Positions 1 through 7,702 of a stretch of 34,765 bases of DNA are shown here, one piece after another. Source of the DNA: a bacterium (GTDB lineage Bacteria > Actinomycetota > Acidimicrobiia > Acidimicrobiales > Bin134); assembly GCA_026708015.1 (NCBI GenBank), contig JAPOVT010000017.1, positions 1-34,765 on the forward strand, written 5' to 3'. The notes beneath the pieces were generated by a model that was not told the origin of the DNA, ran no database searches, and saw only the letters and a list, made by a program, of their open reading frames with translations. Numbering within the stretch: position 1 is the first letter of the stretch; the number at the start of each line of letters is the position of its first letter. Position numbers and translations under genes: made by a program.

Positions 1-1483
1 TGTTCTTGGTCTCCATGTAGAAGTCGAAGCTCCAGTCGCCGCCGTCGCGGCCGATCCCCGAAGCCTTGGTCCCCCCGAACGGGGTGGGGAGATGGCGGAC
101 GTTCTGCGAGTTCACCCAGATCATGCCCGCATCCAGCGCCCTGGCCACTCGATGGGCTCGGCCGACATCCCCAGTCCACAAGTAGGCGGCTAGCCCGTAG
201 GGAACGTCGTTGGCAATCTTCACCGCATCGGCCTCGTCGGAGAACGGAATGGCGGTGAGCACCGGGCCGAAGATTTCCTCTTGGGCGATGCGCATGTCAG
301 AGCTGGCACCGGTGAACAGCATTGGCGCCACCCAGTTGCCCTCGGGCGGGGCGTCGGGCCAGCCACGACCCTGGACGACATTGGCTCCCTCAGCAGCGGC
401 TATGTCTGCATAGCTGCACACTTTGTCGAGATGGCGGGGATGGATGAGGGGGCCGATCACCGAACTCGGATCGAGCGGATGACCCACAGGCACCGTGGCC
501 ATCTTGTCGGCGATTCGAGAGGTGAACTGGTCGTAGATCGACTCTTGGATCAACACCCGCGACGAGCTCGTACAGCGCTCTCCGTTGAGGCTGTAGATCA
601 TGAAGATCACCGCGTCCAGGGCCCGCTCCATCTCGGCGTCGTCGAAAACGATCACCGGATTCTTGCCCCCCAGCTCGAAATGCACCCGCTTGAGGGTGGG
701 CGCCCCCTGAGCCTGGATGAGCGAGCCGGTGGCCGATTCGCCCACAAAGGCGATGGCCTTGATGGCCGGGTGCTCGGTGAGGCTCTTGCCCGCGGTCTCC
801 CCCAGCCCGTGGACGACGTTTAGGACGCCCGGGGGCAGCCCGGCTTCGAGTGCGGCCTCAGCCAGCAGCTGCGCGGTGAGCGGGCTCCACTCAGCGGGCT
901 TGTGCACCACGGTGCAGCCGGCGGCCAGCGCGGGGGCGATCTTCCAAGTCGAGAGCATAAGGGGGGTGTTCCAGGGAGTGATCACACCGACCGGCCCGAT
1001 GGGATGACGGGTGGTGTAGTTGGCGTGATCAGCCGACGGCAGCGACTTCCCGTCGGCCGCGCCAGGAGCCTGATCGGCAAAGAACCGGAAGTTCTCTGCG
1101 CCACGTAGCGCCGCTGAGGACATGAAGCGGATGGCCTGCCCGGTGTCCACACACTCGGTCACCGCGATCTGGTGGGCTCGCTCGACGATCAAGTCGGCAA
1201 TTCGATGGAGGATCTGTTTGCGCTCGGTGCCCGGGGTTGCGCTCCATGCGCCAAAGGCCTTGTCGGCGGCCCGAGCCGCGGCGTCAATGTCGGCGGCGTT
1301 TCCCGAAGCCACGTCGGCGAGGTGCTCGCCGTCGATCGGAGAGGCGTTGGCGAAAGTCTCGCCCGAGTCCGAGAGCGGAGTGTCGGCCCCGATTAGGTGG
1401 GGCAGCGGCGCATAGGCAAAGCGGGCCAAGTGCTGGTTAGCCGCCTTGAGGTTCTCTTCAAGCGTGTGGGTAGCAGCGGCCAT
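1..1483 (-). CDS. hpaE: 5-carboxymethyl-2-hydroxymuconate semialdehyde dehydrogenase (partial, C-terminus off the window)
   Basis: NAD-dependent aldehyde dehydrogenase that oxidises the semialdehyde made by homoprotocatechuate ring cleavage. About 494 residues are visible; the family is usually about 500, so only a short C-terminal tail is missing beyond position 1. The reading frame contains the ALDH landmarks TPWNTP (cofactor region), FELGGKNP with the general-base Glu, and NGERCTSSSR with the catalytic Cys; QEEIFGPV follows later. The run ELGGKNPVIVFDDAEMERAL is typical of the HpaE/HpcC subgroup. The ATG shares a base with the TGA of the upstream isomerase (TGATG), indicating translational coupling. 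Neighbouring hpaF, G, R and H support the specific substrate; by sequence alone it could be called only an ALDH. Confidence 0.9.
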   Translation of the reverse strand, partial: MAAATHTLEENLKAANQHLARFAYAPLPHLIGADTPLSDSGETFANASPIDGEHLADVASGNAADIDAAARAADKAFGAWSATPGTERKQILHRIADLIVERAHQIAVTECVDTGQAIRFMSSAALRGAENFRFFADQAPGAADGKSLPSADHANYTTRHPIGPVGVITPWNTPLMLSTWKIAPALAAGCTVVHKPAEWSPLTAQLLAEAALEAGLPPGVLNVVHGLGETAGKSLTEHPAIKAIAFVGESATGSLIQAQGAPTLKRVHFELGGKNPVIVFDDAEMERALDAVIFMIYSLNGERCTSSSRVLIQESIYDQFTSRIADKMATVPVGHPLDPSSVIGPLIHPRHLDKVCSYADIAAAEGANVVQGRGWPDAPPEGNWVAPMLFTGASSDMRIAQEEIFGPVLTAIPFSDEADAVKIANDVPYGLAAYLWTGDVGRAHRVARALDAGMIWVNSQNVRHLPTPFGGTKASGIGRDGGDWSFDFYMETKN

Positions 1484-1869
1484 CAGCTTTGCCCTAGGGC
1501 GTCTCGGACCCGGTTGCGGTTGATCCGGAACTCAGGGTTGACCTCGGTGATCTCCATCGACCAGGCGATATGTAAGGAACTGCCCTCGGATTCCAGCTGG
1601 GCCTCCGCCGCGTCGAGCACCTGCTCGAGGAAAGAGTGTTTGGCTGCCGCGTCGCGCCCCGGCGCGATCCGACAGTCAATGGCCACGAACCCGAATAGAG
1701 GATCGCCAGAAGCGATTCGGTAATGCCGACGCGACACCGCTCGGGTCCGCAGGGCAGCCAACTCTGGAAGCCCATGATCGAGCGCGGCGGTGTGTATCGC
1801 GGCAACCAACGCGTCGATGTCGTGGTGCTCGGCCAAATTCTCAGAATGCTCGACAGTGATGTGGGGCAA
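1483..1869 (-). CDS. hpaF: 5-carboxymethyl-2-hydroxymuconate isomerase
   Basis: A 128-residue protein of the CHMI family, distantly related to tautomerases. It isomerises 5-carboxymethyl-2-hydroxymuconate in homoprotocatechuate degradation. It begins MPHITVEHSENL; the N-terminal Pro after Met removal is the tautomerase-superfamily catalytic residue. The C-terminal part contains SMEITEVNPEFRINRNRVRD, which resembles CHMI proteins. Length matches the family (about 125). It is the first gene of the leftward transcript and overlaps hpaE at TGATG. The divergent hpaG start lies 110 nt away across a palindromic candidate operator. In E. coli this gene lies within the hpa cluster, and the context here is the same. 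Confidence 0.88.
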   Translation of the reverse strand: MPHITVEHSENLAEHHDIDALVAAIHTAALDHGLPELAALRTRAVSRRHYRIASGDPLFGFVAIDCRIAPGRDAAAKHSFLEQVLDAAEAQLESEGSSLHIAWSMEITEVNPEFRINRNRVRDALGQS

Positions 1870-1917
1870 GAACGGTTCTCCAGGGCCGACATCAGGGATT
1901 GTCCCAATCCTAACCAG

Positions 1918-1937
1918 ATGATTAACATGTTCACCAT
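1918..1937. promoter_or_regulatory. Candidate HpaR (MarR-family) operator between the divergent hpa transcripts
   Basis: A 20-bp imperfect palindrome centred on AACATGTT (1924-1931). Eight of ten symmetric base pairs match: outer ATG/CAT, then T/A, then the perfect 8-bp core. It sits in the 110-nt spacer between hpaF (start 1869) and hpaG (start 1980). MarR regulators usually bind palindromes of about this size, and hpaR is encoded two genes away. The sequence symmetry is directly visible; binding by HpaR is inferred. Confidence 0.5.
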
Positions 1938-1979
1938 CTCGGCCGTTGCCGGCCGATCACCTCTCTCGAACGGAGTCTG

Positions 1980-2879
1980 ATGACCCGTCTCCTGTCTTAT
2001 TCGATCAACGACAAGGCCACTTTTGGCGTGATAGGCACCGAAGGGGTTGTCGATCTTGGTCGCCGGATGACCGACGTTGCCGATCTTCAAGAGCTGATCG
2101 CCGTCGATCGGATCGACGAGGCCCGATCCCACGCTGGTGACACCGGAGACCACCCCGCGGAGGAGATCACTTTTGAACGGCTCATTCCCTGGCCGGGAAA
2201 GATCTTCTGCATCGGCGTGAACTACAGCGGGCGGGCCGCGGAGTACGCCGACCGGACCGATGCCGCCTACCCGTCGGTCTTCGTTCGGTTCCCCGACTCC
2301 TTCACCGGACACCAACGTCCGCTGGTCCGCCCCCCGGAAAGCCCGCAACTCGACTACGAAGGGGAGATCGTGGTGGTCATCGGCAAGGACGGCCGGCGAA
2401 TCCCCCTTTCCGAGGCACGCAATCACATCGCCGGGCTCAGCCTGGGCAACGAGGGCACGATCCGAGATTGGGTACGCCATGCCAAGTTCAACGTCACCCA
2501 AGGCAAAAACTGGGAGTCTTCAGGGGCGCTCGGCCCTTGGCTAGTGCCCATCGACGAGATCGGAGATCTCGAATGGCTCCACCTCACCACCAGGGTCAAC
2601 GGGGAACTGCGCCAAGATGGCACAACCGCCACGATGAAGTACTCCATCGCCTACCAGATCCACTATCTGTCCACCTTTACCACCCTGCGCCCCGGCGATG
2701 TGATCTTCACCGGAACCCCGACCGGCGCCGGCGCCCGTTTCGATCCGCCGGTGTGGCTAGAACCCGGTGATGTGGTCGAGGTGTGCGCCCCCGAGATCGG
2801 AACGCTGCGCAACACCATCGCCGACGAATTTCCGCCCGGATCGCCCAACGCGGCCTTCAGCTCTCCCCCTCCCCAATGA
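1980..2879 (+). CDS. hpaG: Fumarylacetoacetate hydrolase-family decarboxylase/isomerase of homoprotocatechuate degradation
   Basis: A 299-residue FAH-family enzyme. In this pathway the member decarboxylates 5-oxopent-3-ene-1,2,5-tricarboxylate and/or isomerises 2-hydroxyhepta-2,4-diene-1,7-dioate. An N-terminal region of about 70 residues leads into the FAH fold, starting with IFCIGVNYSGRAAEY. It has the metal-site region LDYEGEIVVVIG, then SLGNEGTIRDW, ALGPWLVPIDE and GDVIFTGTPTGAG. HpaG of enteric bacteria is a fused two-domain protein; this one is the single-domain form common in actinobacteria, so the exact division between decarboxylase and isomerase roles is uncertain. Its TGA overlaps the hpaR start (ATGA). 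The ATG at 1980 directly follows an upstream TGA in another frame. Confidence 0.85.
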   Translation: MTRLLSYSINDKATFGVIGTEGVVDLGRRMTDVADLQELIAVDRIDEARSHAGDTGDHPAEEITFERLIPWPGKIFCIGVNYSGRAAEYADRTDAAYPSVFVRFPDSFTGHQRPLVRPPESPQLDYEGEIVVVIGKDGRRIPLSEARNHIAGLSLGNEGTIRDWVRHAKFNVTQGKNWESSGALGPWLVPIDEIGDLEWLHLTTRVNGELRQDGTTATMKYSIAYQIHYLSTFTTLRPGDVIFTGTPTGAGARFDPPVWLEPGDVVEVCAPEIGTLRNTIADEFPPGSPNAAFSSPPPQ

Positions 2880-3373
2880 ACCGCCTCTCATCGATGCCCG
2901 ATCCAACCCCACCCCCTATGCGGGCGTTCTCGGAGTCGCTTCCTATCACGCTGCTTCGGGCCCGGGAAGCCACCATGCGACTGTTCCGACCCATGCTGGC
3001 CGACTACGGCCTGACCGAACAGCAGTGGCGAGTACTCCGCGCCTTGATCGCCGCTTCCGAGCCGCTCGAGGTCAGTGAGCTGGCCGAGCGGGCCATCCTG
3101 TTGGCCCCCAGCCTGTCCCGGATCTTGGCCAAGCTGGAACACGACGGGCTGATCAATCGTCGCCCCCACCGCTCGGACCAGCGCCGGTCTCTCATCACCC
3201 TCAGTTCAGAGGGTGCTGCGTTGGTCAACACCATCGCCCCCGAGTCGGAGCGGCGGTACAACGCCATCGAGGCCGAGTTCGGCTCTGAGCGCCTCAGGCG
3301 TCTGCTGGTTGAGCTTCACGACTTGGCGCAACTGGAAGCGACCGTGGATGACGTTGAGAAGGCTGCCTCATGA
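2876..3373 (+). CDS. hpaR: MarR-family transcriptional regulator of the homoprotocatechuate operon
   Basis: A 165-residue winged-helix regulator. It contains SLPITLLRAREATMRLFRPM near the N-terminus and LTEQQWRVLRALIAA, then SELAERAILLAPSLSRILAK (recognition helix) and a wing with RRPHRSDQRRSL. This is the MarR layout and closely resembles HpaR, which represses hpa genes until the aromatic acid is present. I chose the ATG at 2876, which overlaps the hpaG stop as ATGA; the frame is open back to 2783, but that would add 31 Arg-rich residues lying over hpaG. Its stop overlaps the hpaH start (ATGA). Its likely target is the palindrome at 1918-1937. Confidence 0.88.
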   Translation: MNRLSSMPDPTPPPMRAFSESLPITLLRAREATMRLFRPMLADYGLTEQQWRVLRALIAASEPLEVSELAERAILLAPSLSRILAKLEHDGLINRRPHRSDQRRSLITLSSEGAALVNTIAPESERRYNAIEAEFGSERLRRLLVELHDLAQLEATVDDVEKAAS

Positions 3374-4188
3374 CTAGCTCTGCTCCACTCACCTCCCAGC
3401 AGATTGAGGCCGAGGCCGCGCTGCTCGACGAAGCCGAGGCCACCGCCACCCAGGTTCGCCAGACAACCTCGGTCTACCCCGACATGACCATCGACGAGGC
3501 CTACCTGGTGCAAGCAGCATGGCTCCAGCGCAAAATCCAACGGGGCGAGCAGTTGGTAGGCCACAAGATAGGGCTCACGTCACGGGCCATGCAGACGGCC
3601 ATGAACATCACCACCCCCGACTCGGGGTTCTTGACCCGAGACATGGTCTTCAAACCCGACTCCACGATTCGGGCCTCCCGCTTTTGCGATCCCAAACTGG
3701 AGATCGAGCTCGCCTTCGTGCTGGCAGCCGATCTCGCCGGGAACAACCTGTCGGTTGAAGAAGTGCTCGACGCCACCGACCACGTGTGCCCTGCGGTCGA
3801 GCTCCTTGCCGCCCGCTCCTATCGCACCGACCCCGAAACCGGCCGCACCCGCACTGTGATCGACACCATCTCCGACAACGCCGCCGACGCCGGCATCGTC
3901 TGCGGGGCGACCCCCGTGGGCCCCCGGGAGATCGACCTGCGGTGGGTCGGCGCATTGGGCTACCGAAACGACGTCATCGAGGAGACGGGGATCGCTGCTG
4001 GCGTGCTCGACCACCCCGCGGCGGGCATCGCCTGGCTGGCCCGCCGCTACACCGAACAAGGTCTCGCCCTCGAAGCCGGCCAGACCATCTTGGCCGGCTC
4101 ATTCACCCGCCCCATCGACATCCGCCCCGGCGACGAGTTCCGCTTCGACTTCGGCCCGCTCGGCTCGTTCGAGCTGGGCTTCGACTAA
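3370..4188 (+). CDS. hpaH: 2-oxohept-3-ene-1,7-dioate hydratase
   Basis: A 272-residue hydratase of the FAH-like HpaH/MhpD family. It adds water to 2-oxohept-3-enedioate, making the substrate of the HpaI aldolase. Visible family signatures are VGHKIGLTSRAMQ, PDSGFLTRDMVF, KLEIELAFVL with acidic metal ligands, AVELLAARSY, and ILAGSFTRPIDIRPGDEF near the C-terminus. Length equals the family norm (about 265). The ATG overlaps the hpaR stop, completing a tightly coupled hpaG-hpaR-hpaH unit. No hpaI aldolase follows; a P450 begins 21 nt later. Confidence 0.9.
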   Translation: MTSSAPLTSQQIEAEAALLDEAEATATQVRQTTSVYPDMTIDEAYLVQAAWLQRKIQRGEQLVGHKIGLTSRAMQTAMNITTPDSGFLTRDMVFKPDSTIRASRFCDPKLEIELAFVLAADLAGNNLSVEEVLDATDHVCPAVELLAARSYRTDPETGRTRTVIDTISDNAADAGIVCGATPVGPREIDLRWVGALGYRNDVIEETGIAAGVLDHPAAGIAWLARRYTEQGLALEAGQTILAGSFTRPIDIRPGDEFRFDFGPLGSFELGFD

Positions 4189-4209
4189 AGGCACGCAGAA
4201 GGCTCGGCC

Positions 4210-5502
4210 ATGTCTGACGGCGAAAAGCGCAGTTACCACCAGCAGCGCACCGACGTGCCCCCGCCACCGTCAGGCTGTCCCCTCCATGCCACCTGGAGCC
4301 CACTCAACCCCGAATATCTCAACGAGCCCTACGCCATCGCCGCTGCGCTCCGAGACGAGCACGGCGTGTTCTACGCCGAGTCCCTCGGCTATCTGGTGGT
4401 GACCCGTATGGAGGACATTGAGCGGATCTTCACCGACCACGAGACGTTCGCATCGGTGAACGTGCAGGACCCGGTCTTCCCCCTCGCCCCCGAGGCCCAA
4501 GCCATCCTCTCAGCCGAGGACTTCGACCCAGTGGCGGTCATGTCCAACCGCTCCGAGCCCGACCACGGCCGCATCCGGGTGTACACCCGAGCCGGATTCT
4601 CCAACAAGCGGATCAAAACTCTTGAGCCCTACATCCGCCGCCGCAGCCACGAGCTCATCGACACCATGCTCGAAGCCGGGCCACCCGCCGAATTCGTCGA
4701 CGCGTTCGCCTTCCCCCTGCCCGGCGAGACGGTCTTCCGCTTCATCGGCTTCCCCGAAGGCGACGACGAGACCCTCAAGCAGTGGTGCGGCGACCGCAAA
4801 GCCTTCTCCTGGGGAAATCCCACACCCGCCGAGCAATCCGAAATCGCCGAGCAGATGCTGGCCTACTGGCGCTACTGCCGCGAATTCACCGCCTCCAAAC
4901 GGGACAACCGGGGCGACGACTTCGCCTCCGAGCTCATCGACGCCCACGAGGCCAACCCCGGCGACATGTCCTACCGGGAGGTGGAGTCAGTGGTCTACGG
5001 CCTGTCGTTTGCCGGCCACGAAGCAGTCACTGCGCTGATCTGCAATTCCCTGCTATGCCTGCTTCCCCGCAGAGATGTCTGGGCCGAGGTCTGCTCCGAC
5101 CCGTCGCTCATCCCTAACGTCATCGAGGAAGTGCTCCGCTACAACTCCAGCCAGATCTCCTGGCGTCGCATCACCACCCATGACACCGAAATCGGCGGCC
5201 ATAACGTCCCCGCCGGCACCTCTATCTTCATGAACTTCGCGTCGGCTAACCGCCAAGGCGACATTTGGACCGCCCCCGACGACTTCAACATCCACCGCCA
5301 CAACGCCAACCGCCACATCTCCTTCGGCAAAGGCGTCCACTACTGCCTGGGGGCCAAGTTCGCGAAATTCGAGACCCAGCTGGTCATCGAAGCGCTGGCT
5401 GAGAGGATACCGACGCTGCGCCTAGTGGATGACCAAAGGCTCAACTACTTCCCCAACATCACTTTCCGCGGCCCCACCGAACTCCAAGTGGCATGGGACT
5501 GA
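4210..5502 (+). CDS. Cytochrome P450
   Basis: A 430-residue soluble bacterial P450, a haem monooxygenase of unknown substrate. The I-helix oxygen-binding segment is SFAGHEAVTAL (about 266-276), with Ala where Thr is most common after the acidic residue and a Thr two residues on. The K-helix ExxR is E307-V-L-R310. The haem-binding loop is FGKGVHYCLG with Cys379 as axial ligand. There is no membrane anchor. The gene starts 21 nt after hpaH with GCAGAAGG upstream, so it may be co-transcribed with the hpa genes. No ferredoxin or reductase partner is seen nearby. Its TGA is followed in the same frame by a dioxygenase remnant (next entry). Confidence 0.93.
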   Translation: MSDGEKRSYHQQRTDVPPPPSGCPLHATWSPLNPEYLNEPYAIAAALRDEHGVFYAESLGYLVVTRMEDIERIFTDHETFASVNVQDPVFPLAPEAQAILSAEDFDPVAVMSNRSEPDHGRIRVYTRAGFSNKRIKTLEPYIRRRSHELIDTMLEAGPPAEFVDAFAFPLPGETVFRFIGFPEGDDETLKQWCGDRKAFSWGNPTPAEQSEIAEQMLAYWRYCREFTASKRDNRGDDFASELIDAHEANPGDMSYREVESVVYGLSFAGHEAVTALICNSLLCLLPRRDVWAEVCSDPSLIPNVIEEVLRYNSSQISWRRITTHDTEIGGHNVPAGTSIFMNFASANRQGDIWTAPDDFNIHRHNANRHISFGKGVHYCLGAKFAKFETQLVIEALAERIPTLRLVDDQRLNYFPNITFRGPTELQVAWD

Positions 5503-5715
5503 CACGACGATCCCCTGCTCGTCCACGGCTCCAGCTACAACCGCACCGAGAACCTCCGCCGCGCCATCGCCGTCCACTACGCCAGCTCCCACTGCGAAGA
5601 CATCTGGCACGGTGAGACCAAAACCATCGGCAACTTCGACCCCCGCCTCGACATCCGCCTAGTTAGAGGCCAAGACCCTCACCACTACGCCCATAACCCC
5701 GCCACATCAAGCTGA
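5503..5715 (+). pseudogene. C-terminal remnant of a phytanoyl-CoA dioxygenase (PhyH)-like gene
   Basis: Seventy sense codons follow the P450 stop in the same frame and end at TGA 5713-5715, with no plausible start. The translation includes PLLVHGSSYNRTENLRRAIA, then VHYASSHCEDIW. This matches the end of PhyH-type 2-oxoglutarate oxygenases: the distal iron-binding His in a LxxHGS context, then the Arg-rich RRAIAVHY strand that binds 2-oxoglutarate. The N-terminal two-thirds, including the HxD iron ligands, is absent. The last 9 nt overlap the convergent oxygenase gene on the other strand. Family assignment rests on a short stretch and should be regarded as probable. Confidence 0.65.
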
Positions 5716-6672
5716 GGGCTTACCCCCGTACGCAGAATTGAACTTTGCCTGAAGCCACGGCCCGGCTTCCACGGTGCCATACCTGGCCGGGTTGGCTGCA
5801 CTGACGCAGGTTTCGATTGGCGTCACCTCGGTGTGCCAGTTCGGCAGATGGAAGAACGCAATCGCATAGCGGTGTTCGTGCCGTGCCCGCTCGGTTGCAG
5901 GGAGAGCCACGCGATGACGAGTAGAGCGCCATCGATCGTTGGTCCATTGCGCGAGGAGGTCGCCAGTGTTGATCACGAAGCAGCCGTCGATTGGCTCGAC
6001 CGGGACCCAGTGGCCTTCGACGTGTTCAACTTCGAGTCCTCCAGTGCCCTCACCCGGCAACAAGATTGTGAGGGTCCCGTAGTCAGTGTGAACACCTGCT
6101 CGCAGCTGTCCCTCCTCCGCGGGCTGGGTGACAGGCGGGTAGTGAATGCCGCGCAGCGCGGCCAGGTGTTGGTCAATCGATGGTTCGAAGTGCATTGTCG
6201 GCAGGTGGAGGGCTTCGGCCATCAGTTGAAGGATGCGCCCGGCGAGGTTCTCCATCGCGTCGTAGTACGCCTCCCAGGCCGGACGAAGCATGGCTGGGTG
6301 CGACGGCCAGAGTCGATCGTTGCCCCCGAACGCGCCAGTGGGATCAGGGTGGTGTTTGGGGGGTGCCACGTTGAAGGTCTCTTTGAGGTCCGGGGGTGTC
6401 GCCTGCCCCAGAGATGCCGCGAGGGTCTCTTGTTGGGGCGGGTGGTAGCCATAGGGATGGTTCGCATCCGTTGGGTGATGCGCAGTCATCTTGACGTCGT
6501 GAGATTGACCGAAGAACGCAACGATCTCATTCCAAGCGGTGTCGATCGTGTGGCCGTCGACGCCATGGCCAACAATGGCGAAAAACCCAACGTTCGCTGC
6601 GGCGTCATCGATCTGGCGTACGACCGCGTCGCGAGGGCCACTCAGGTCTACGACCGGAATGCTCATCGCCAT
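5707..6672 (-). CDS. 2-oxoglutarate/Fe(II)-dependent oxygenase, isopenicillin N synthase-like
   Basis: A 321-residue non-haem iron oxygenase. The N-terminal DIOX_N region begins IPVVDLSGPRDAVVRQIDDA, with GFFAIVGHGV. The jelly-roll core carries the iron ligands H195 and D197 (HTDYGTLTIL) and H253 (STRHRV). Arg268 (HRYAIAFF) is placed to hold 2-oxoglutarate, although the usual R-x-S is R-x-A here. Length fits the family (about 320-340). Substrates in this family range from plant-type hormones to antibiotics, so none is assigned. It stands alone on the minus strand between two plus-strand units. Its start at 6672 lies close to the point where the psuK N-terminus has been lost. Confidence 0.88.
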   Translation of the reverse strand: MAMSIPVVDLSGPRDAVVRQIDDAAANVGFFAIVGHGVDGHTIDTAWNEIVAFFGQSHDVKMTAHHPTDANHPYGYHPPQQETLAASLGQATPPDLKETFNVAPPKHHPDPTGAFGGNDRLWPSHPAMLRPAWEAYYDAMENLAGRILQLMAEALHLPTMHFEPSIDQHLAALRGIHYPPVTQPAEEGQLRAGVHTDYGTLTILLPGEGTGGLEVEHVEGHWVPVEPIDGCFVINTGDLLAQWTNDRWRSTRHRVALPATERARHEHRYAIAFFHLPNWHTEVTPIETCVSAANPARYGTVEAGPWLQAKFNSAYGGKPSA

Positions 6673-6716
6673 GGACCCTCCCTCAGCCTCTGGCCAATTA
6701 TGCCCCGCATTACAGT

Positions 6717-6797
6717 GTCGGCATCACCCGCTCATCGGTCGCCACCCACATCAGCAACCTCACGGCTCAAGGCAAGGCAAGGGGGCGCGGCAACGTC
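6717..6797 (+). pseudogene. Start-less remnant of the N-terminal helix-turn-helix domain of the following kinase
   Basis: Twenty-seven codons directly upstream of and in frame with psuK read VGITRSSVATHISNLTAQG and continue to GRGNVV. This is the recognition helix and wing of the small winged-helix domain found at the N-terminus of many PfkB kinases of the YeiI/PsuK type (there roughly ISRSRVAAHI...KGRIKGKGYIL). No ATG, GTG or TTG in this frame lies upstream before a stop, and the residues before 6717 do not resemble the domain. The first half of the domain is therefore missing. Translation from an unusual start is the alternative. Confidence 0.6.
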
Positions 6798-7679
6798 GTG
6801 GCCGACGAGCCCTATGTTGTCGTAATTGGCGGAGCGAACGTCGACATCGAGGGCCGATGCTCCACGCCACCATTGCCAAACGAATCGAATCCTGGTGCCG
6901 TCGCGATCTCGGCTGGTGGCGTCGCCCGCAACATCGCCGCGAATCTGGCCTCGACCGGACTCCAAACCCACCTGGTAACCGCCCTCGGAGAGGACGACCA
7001 CGGCCAACTCATCTACGAACGCACTGCAAAAAGCGGTGTTGATCTCTCGTCGGTGCTGTGGACCTCCCAGCACCCGACGGCCACCTACCTGTCGATCGTT
7101 GACGCGAACGGCGAGCCCCTCATGGCCGTCAACGACATGGCCATCACCGCAGTCGTGGACCGCAAAGCCATCGCCGCGCGCACGGAACTCTTGCGCCACG
7201 CCCGGGTTGTGGTTGTGGACTGCAACGTCGGTGACGAGGCCCTCGATGAGATCACCAGCCTCTCCCCTACCGTGTTCGTCGACACAACCTCGGTCGCCAA
7301 GGCACCCCGGATTCGGCCCTATCTGGATCGCGTCCACACGCTGAAGCCAAACCGCGCTGAGGCGACCGCGCTCACCGGGATCGACATTCACAACACCGAG
7401 ACAGCTCGCAGAGCTGCGCAGTGGCTCCTTGACGCTGGTGTCGCCACCGTCTACGTGACGCTCGGACCCGACGGTGTCGTCTGGGCCGACCAAGAAGGCT
7501 GCGGCGGATTCCTCTCGGCGCCACAGATTCGCGCGCTCAGCACGACCGGCGCCGGTGACGCGTTCACCGCAGCACTCGTTAAGGGATTCTGCGACCTCAT
7601 CGGCCCCGACAAACTCGTCGAGCTTGCCACCGAGCAAGCCGCAGCCATCGCAAGCGAACTCACCCCCGGCCCCCAGTAG
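6798..7679 (+). CDS. psuK: PfkB-family kinase, probable pseudouridine kinase
   Basis: A 293-residue ribokinase-fold kinase that would phosphorylate pseudouridine at the 5' position. It begins with the PfkB strand YVVVIGGANVDIEG, has AGGVARNIAANLASTG (substrate-binding Gly-Gly and Asn), LKPNRAEA (PfkB signature region), and the C-terminal anion hole and catalytic base in STTGAGDAFTAA. The neighbouring psuG, 23 nt downstream, makes pseudouridine the likely substrate; otherwise only 'sugar or nucleoside kinase' could be said. The start used is GTG at 6798, immediately after an in-frame HTH remnant. It may be a shortened version of an originally longer, HTH-fused protein. Confidence 0.82.
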   Translation: MADEPYVVVIGGANVDIEGRCSTPPLPNESNPGAVAISAGGVARNIAANLASTGLQTHLVTALGEDDHGQLIYERTAKSGVDLSSVLWTSQHPTATYLSIVDANGEPLMAVNDMAITAVVDRKAIAARTELLRHARVVVVDCNVGDEALDEITSLSPTVFVDTTSVAKAPRIRPYLDRVHTLKPNRAEATALTGIDIHNTETARRAAQWLLDAGVATVYVTLGPDGVVWADQEGCGGFLSAPQIRALSTTGAGDAFTAALVKGFCDLIGPDKLVELATEQAAAIASELTPGPQ

Positions 7680-7702
7680 GCCGGAAGTCCCCAGGAGATG
7701 AA

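Noticed and set aside
5500..5502. P450 TGA as a selenocysteine or programmed-readthrough codon joining the PhyH-like tail
   Set aside because: P450s normally end at this length, no SECIS-like structure was evident, and the tail lacks most of its domain; gene decay explains it better.
5833..6825. 330-residue plus-strand open frame opposite the 2-oxoglutarate oxygenase
   Set aside because: It is the antisense shadow of a gene with all iron-ligand motifs and has no family resemblance of its own.
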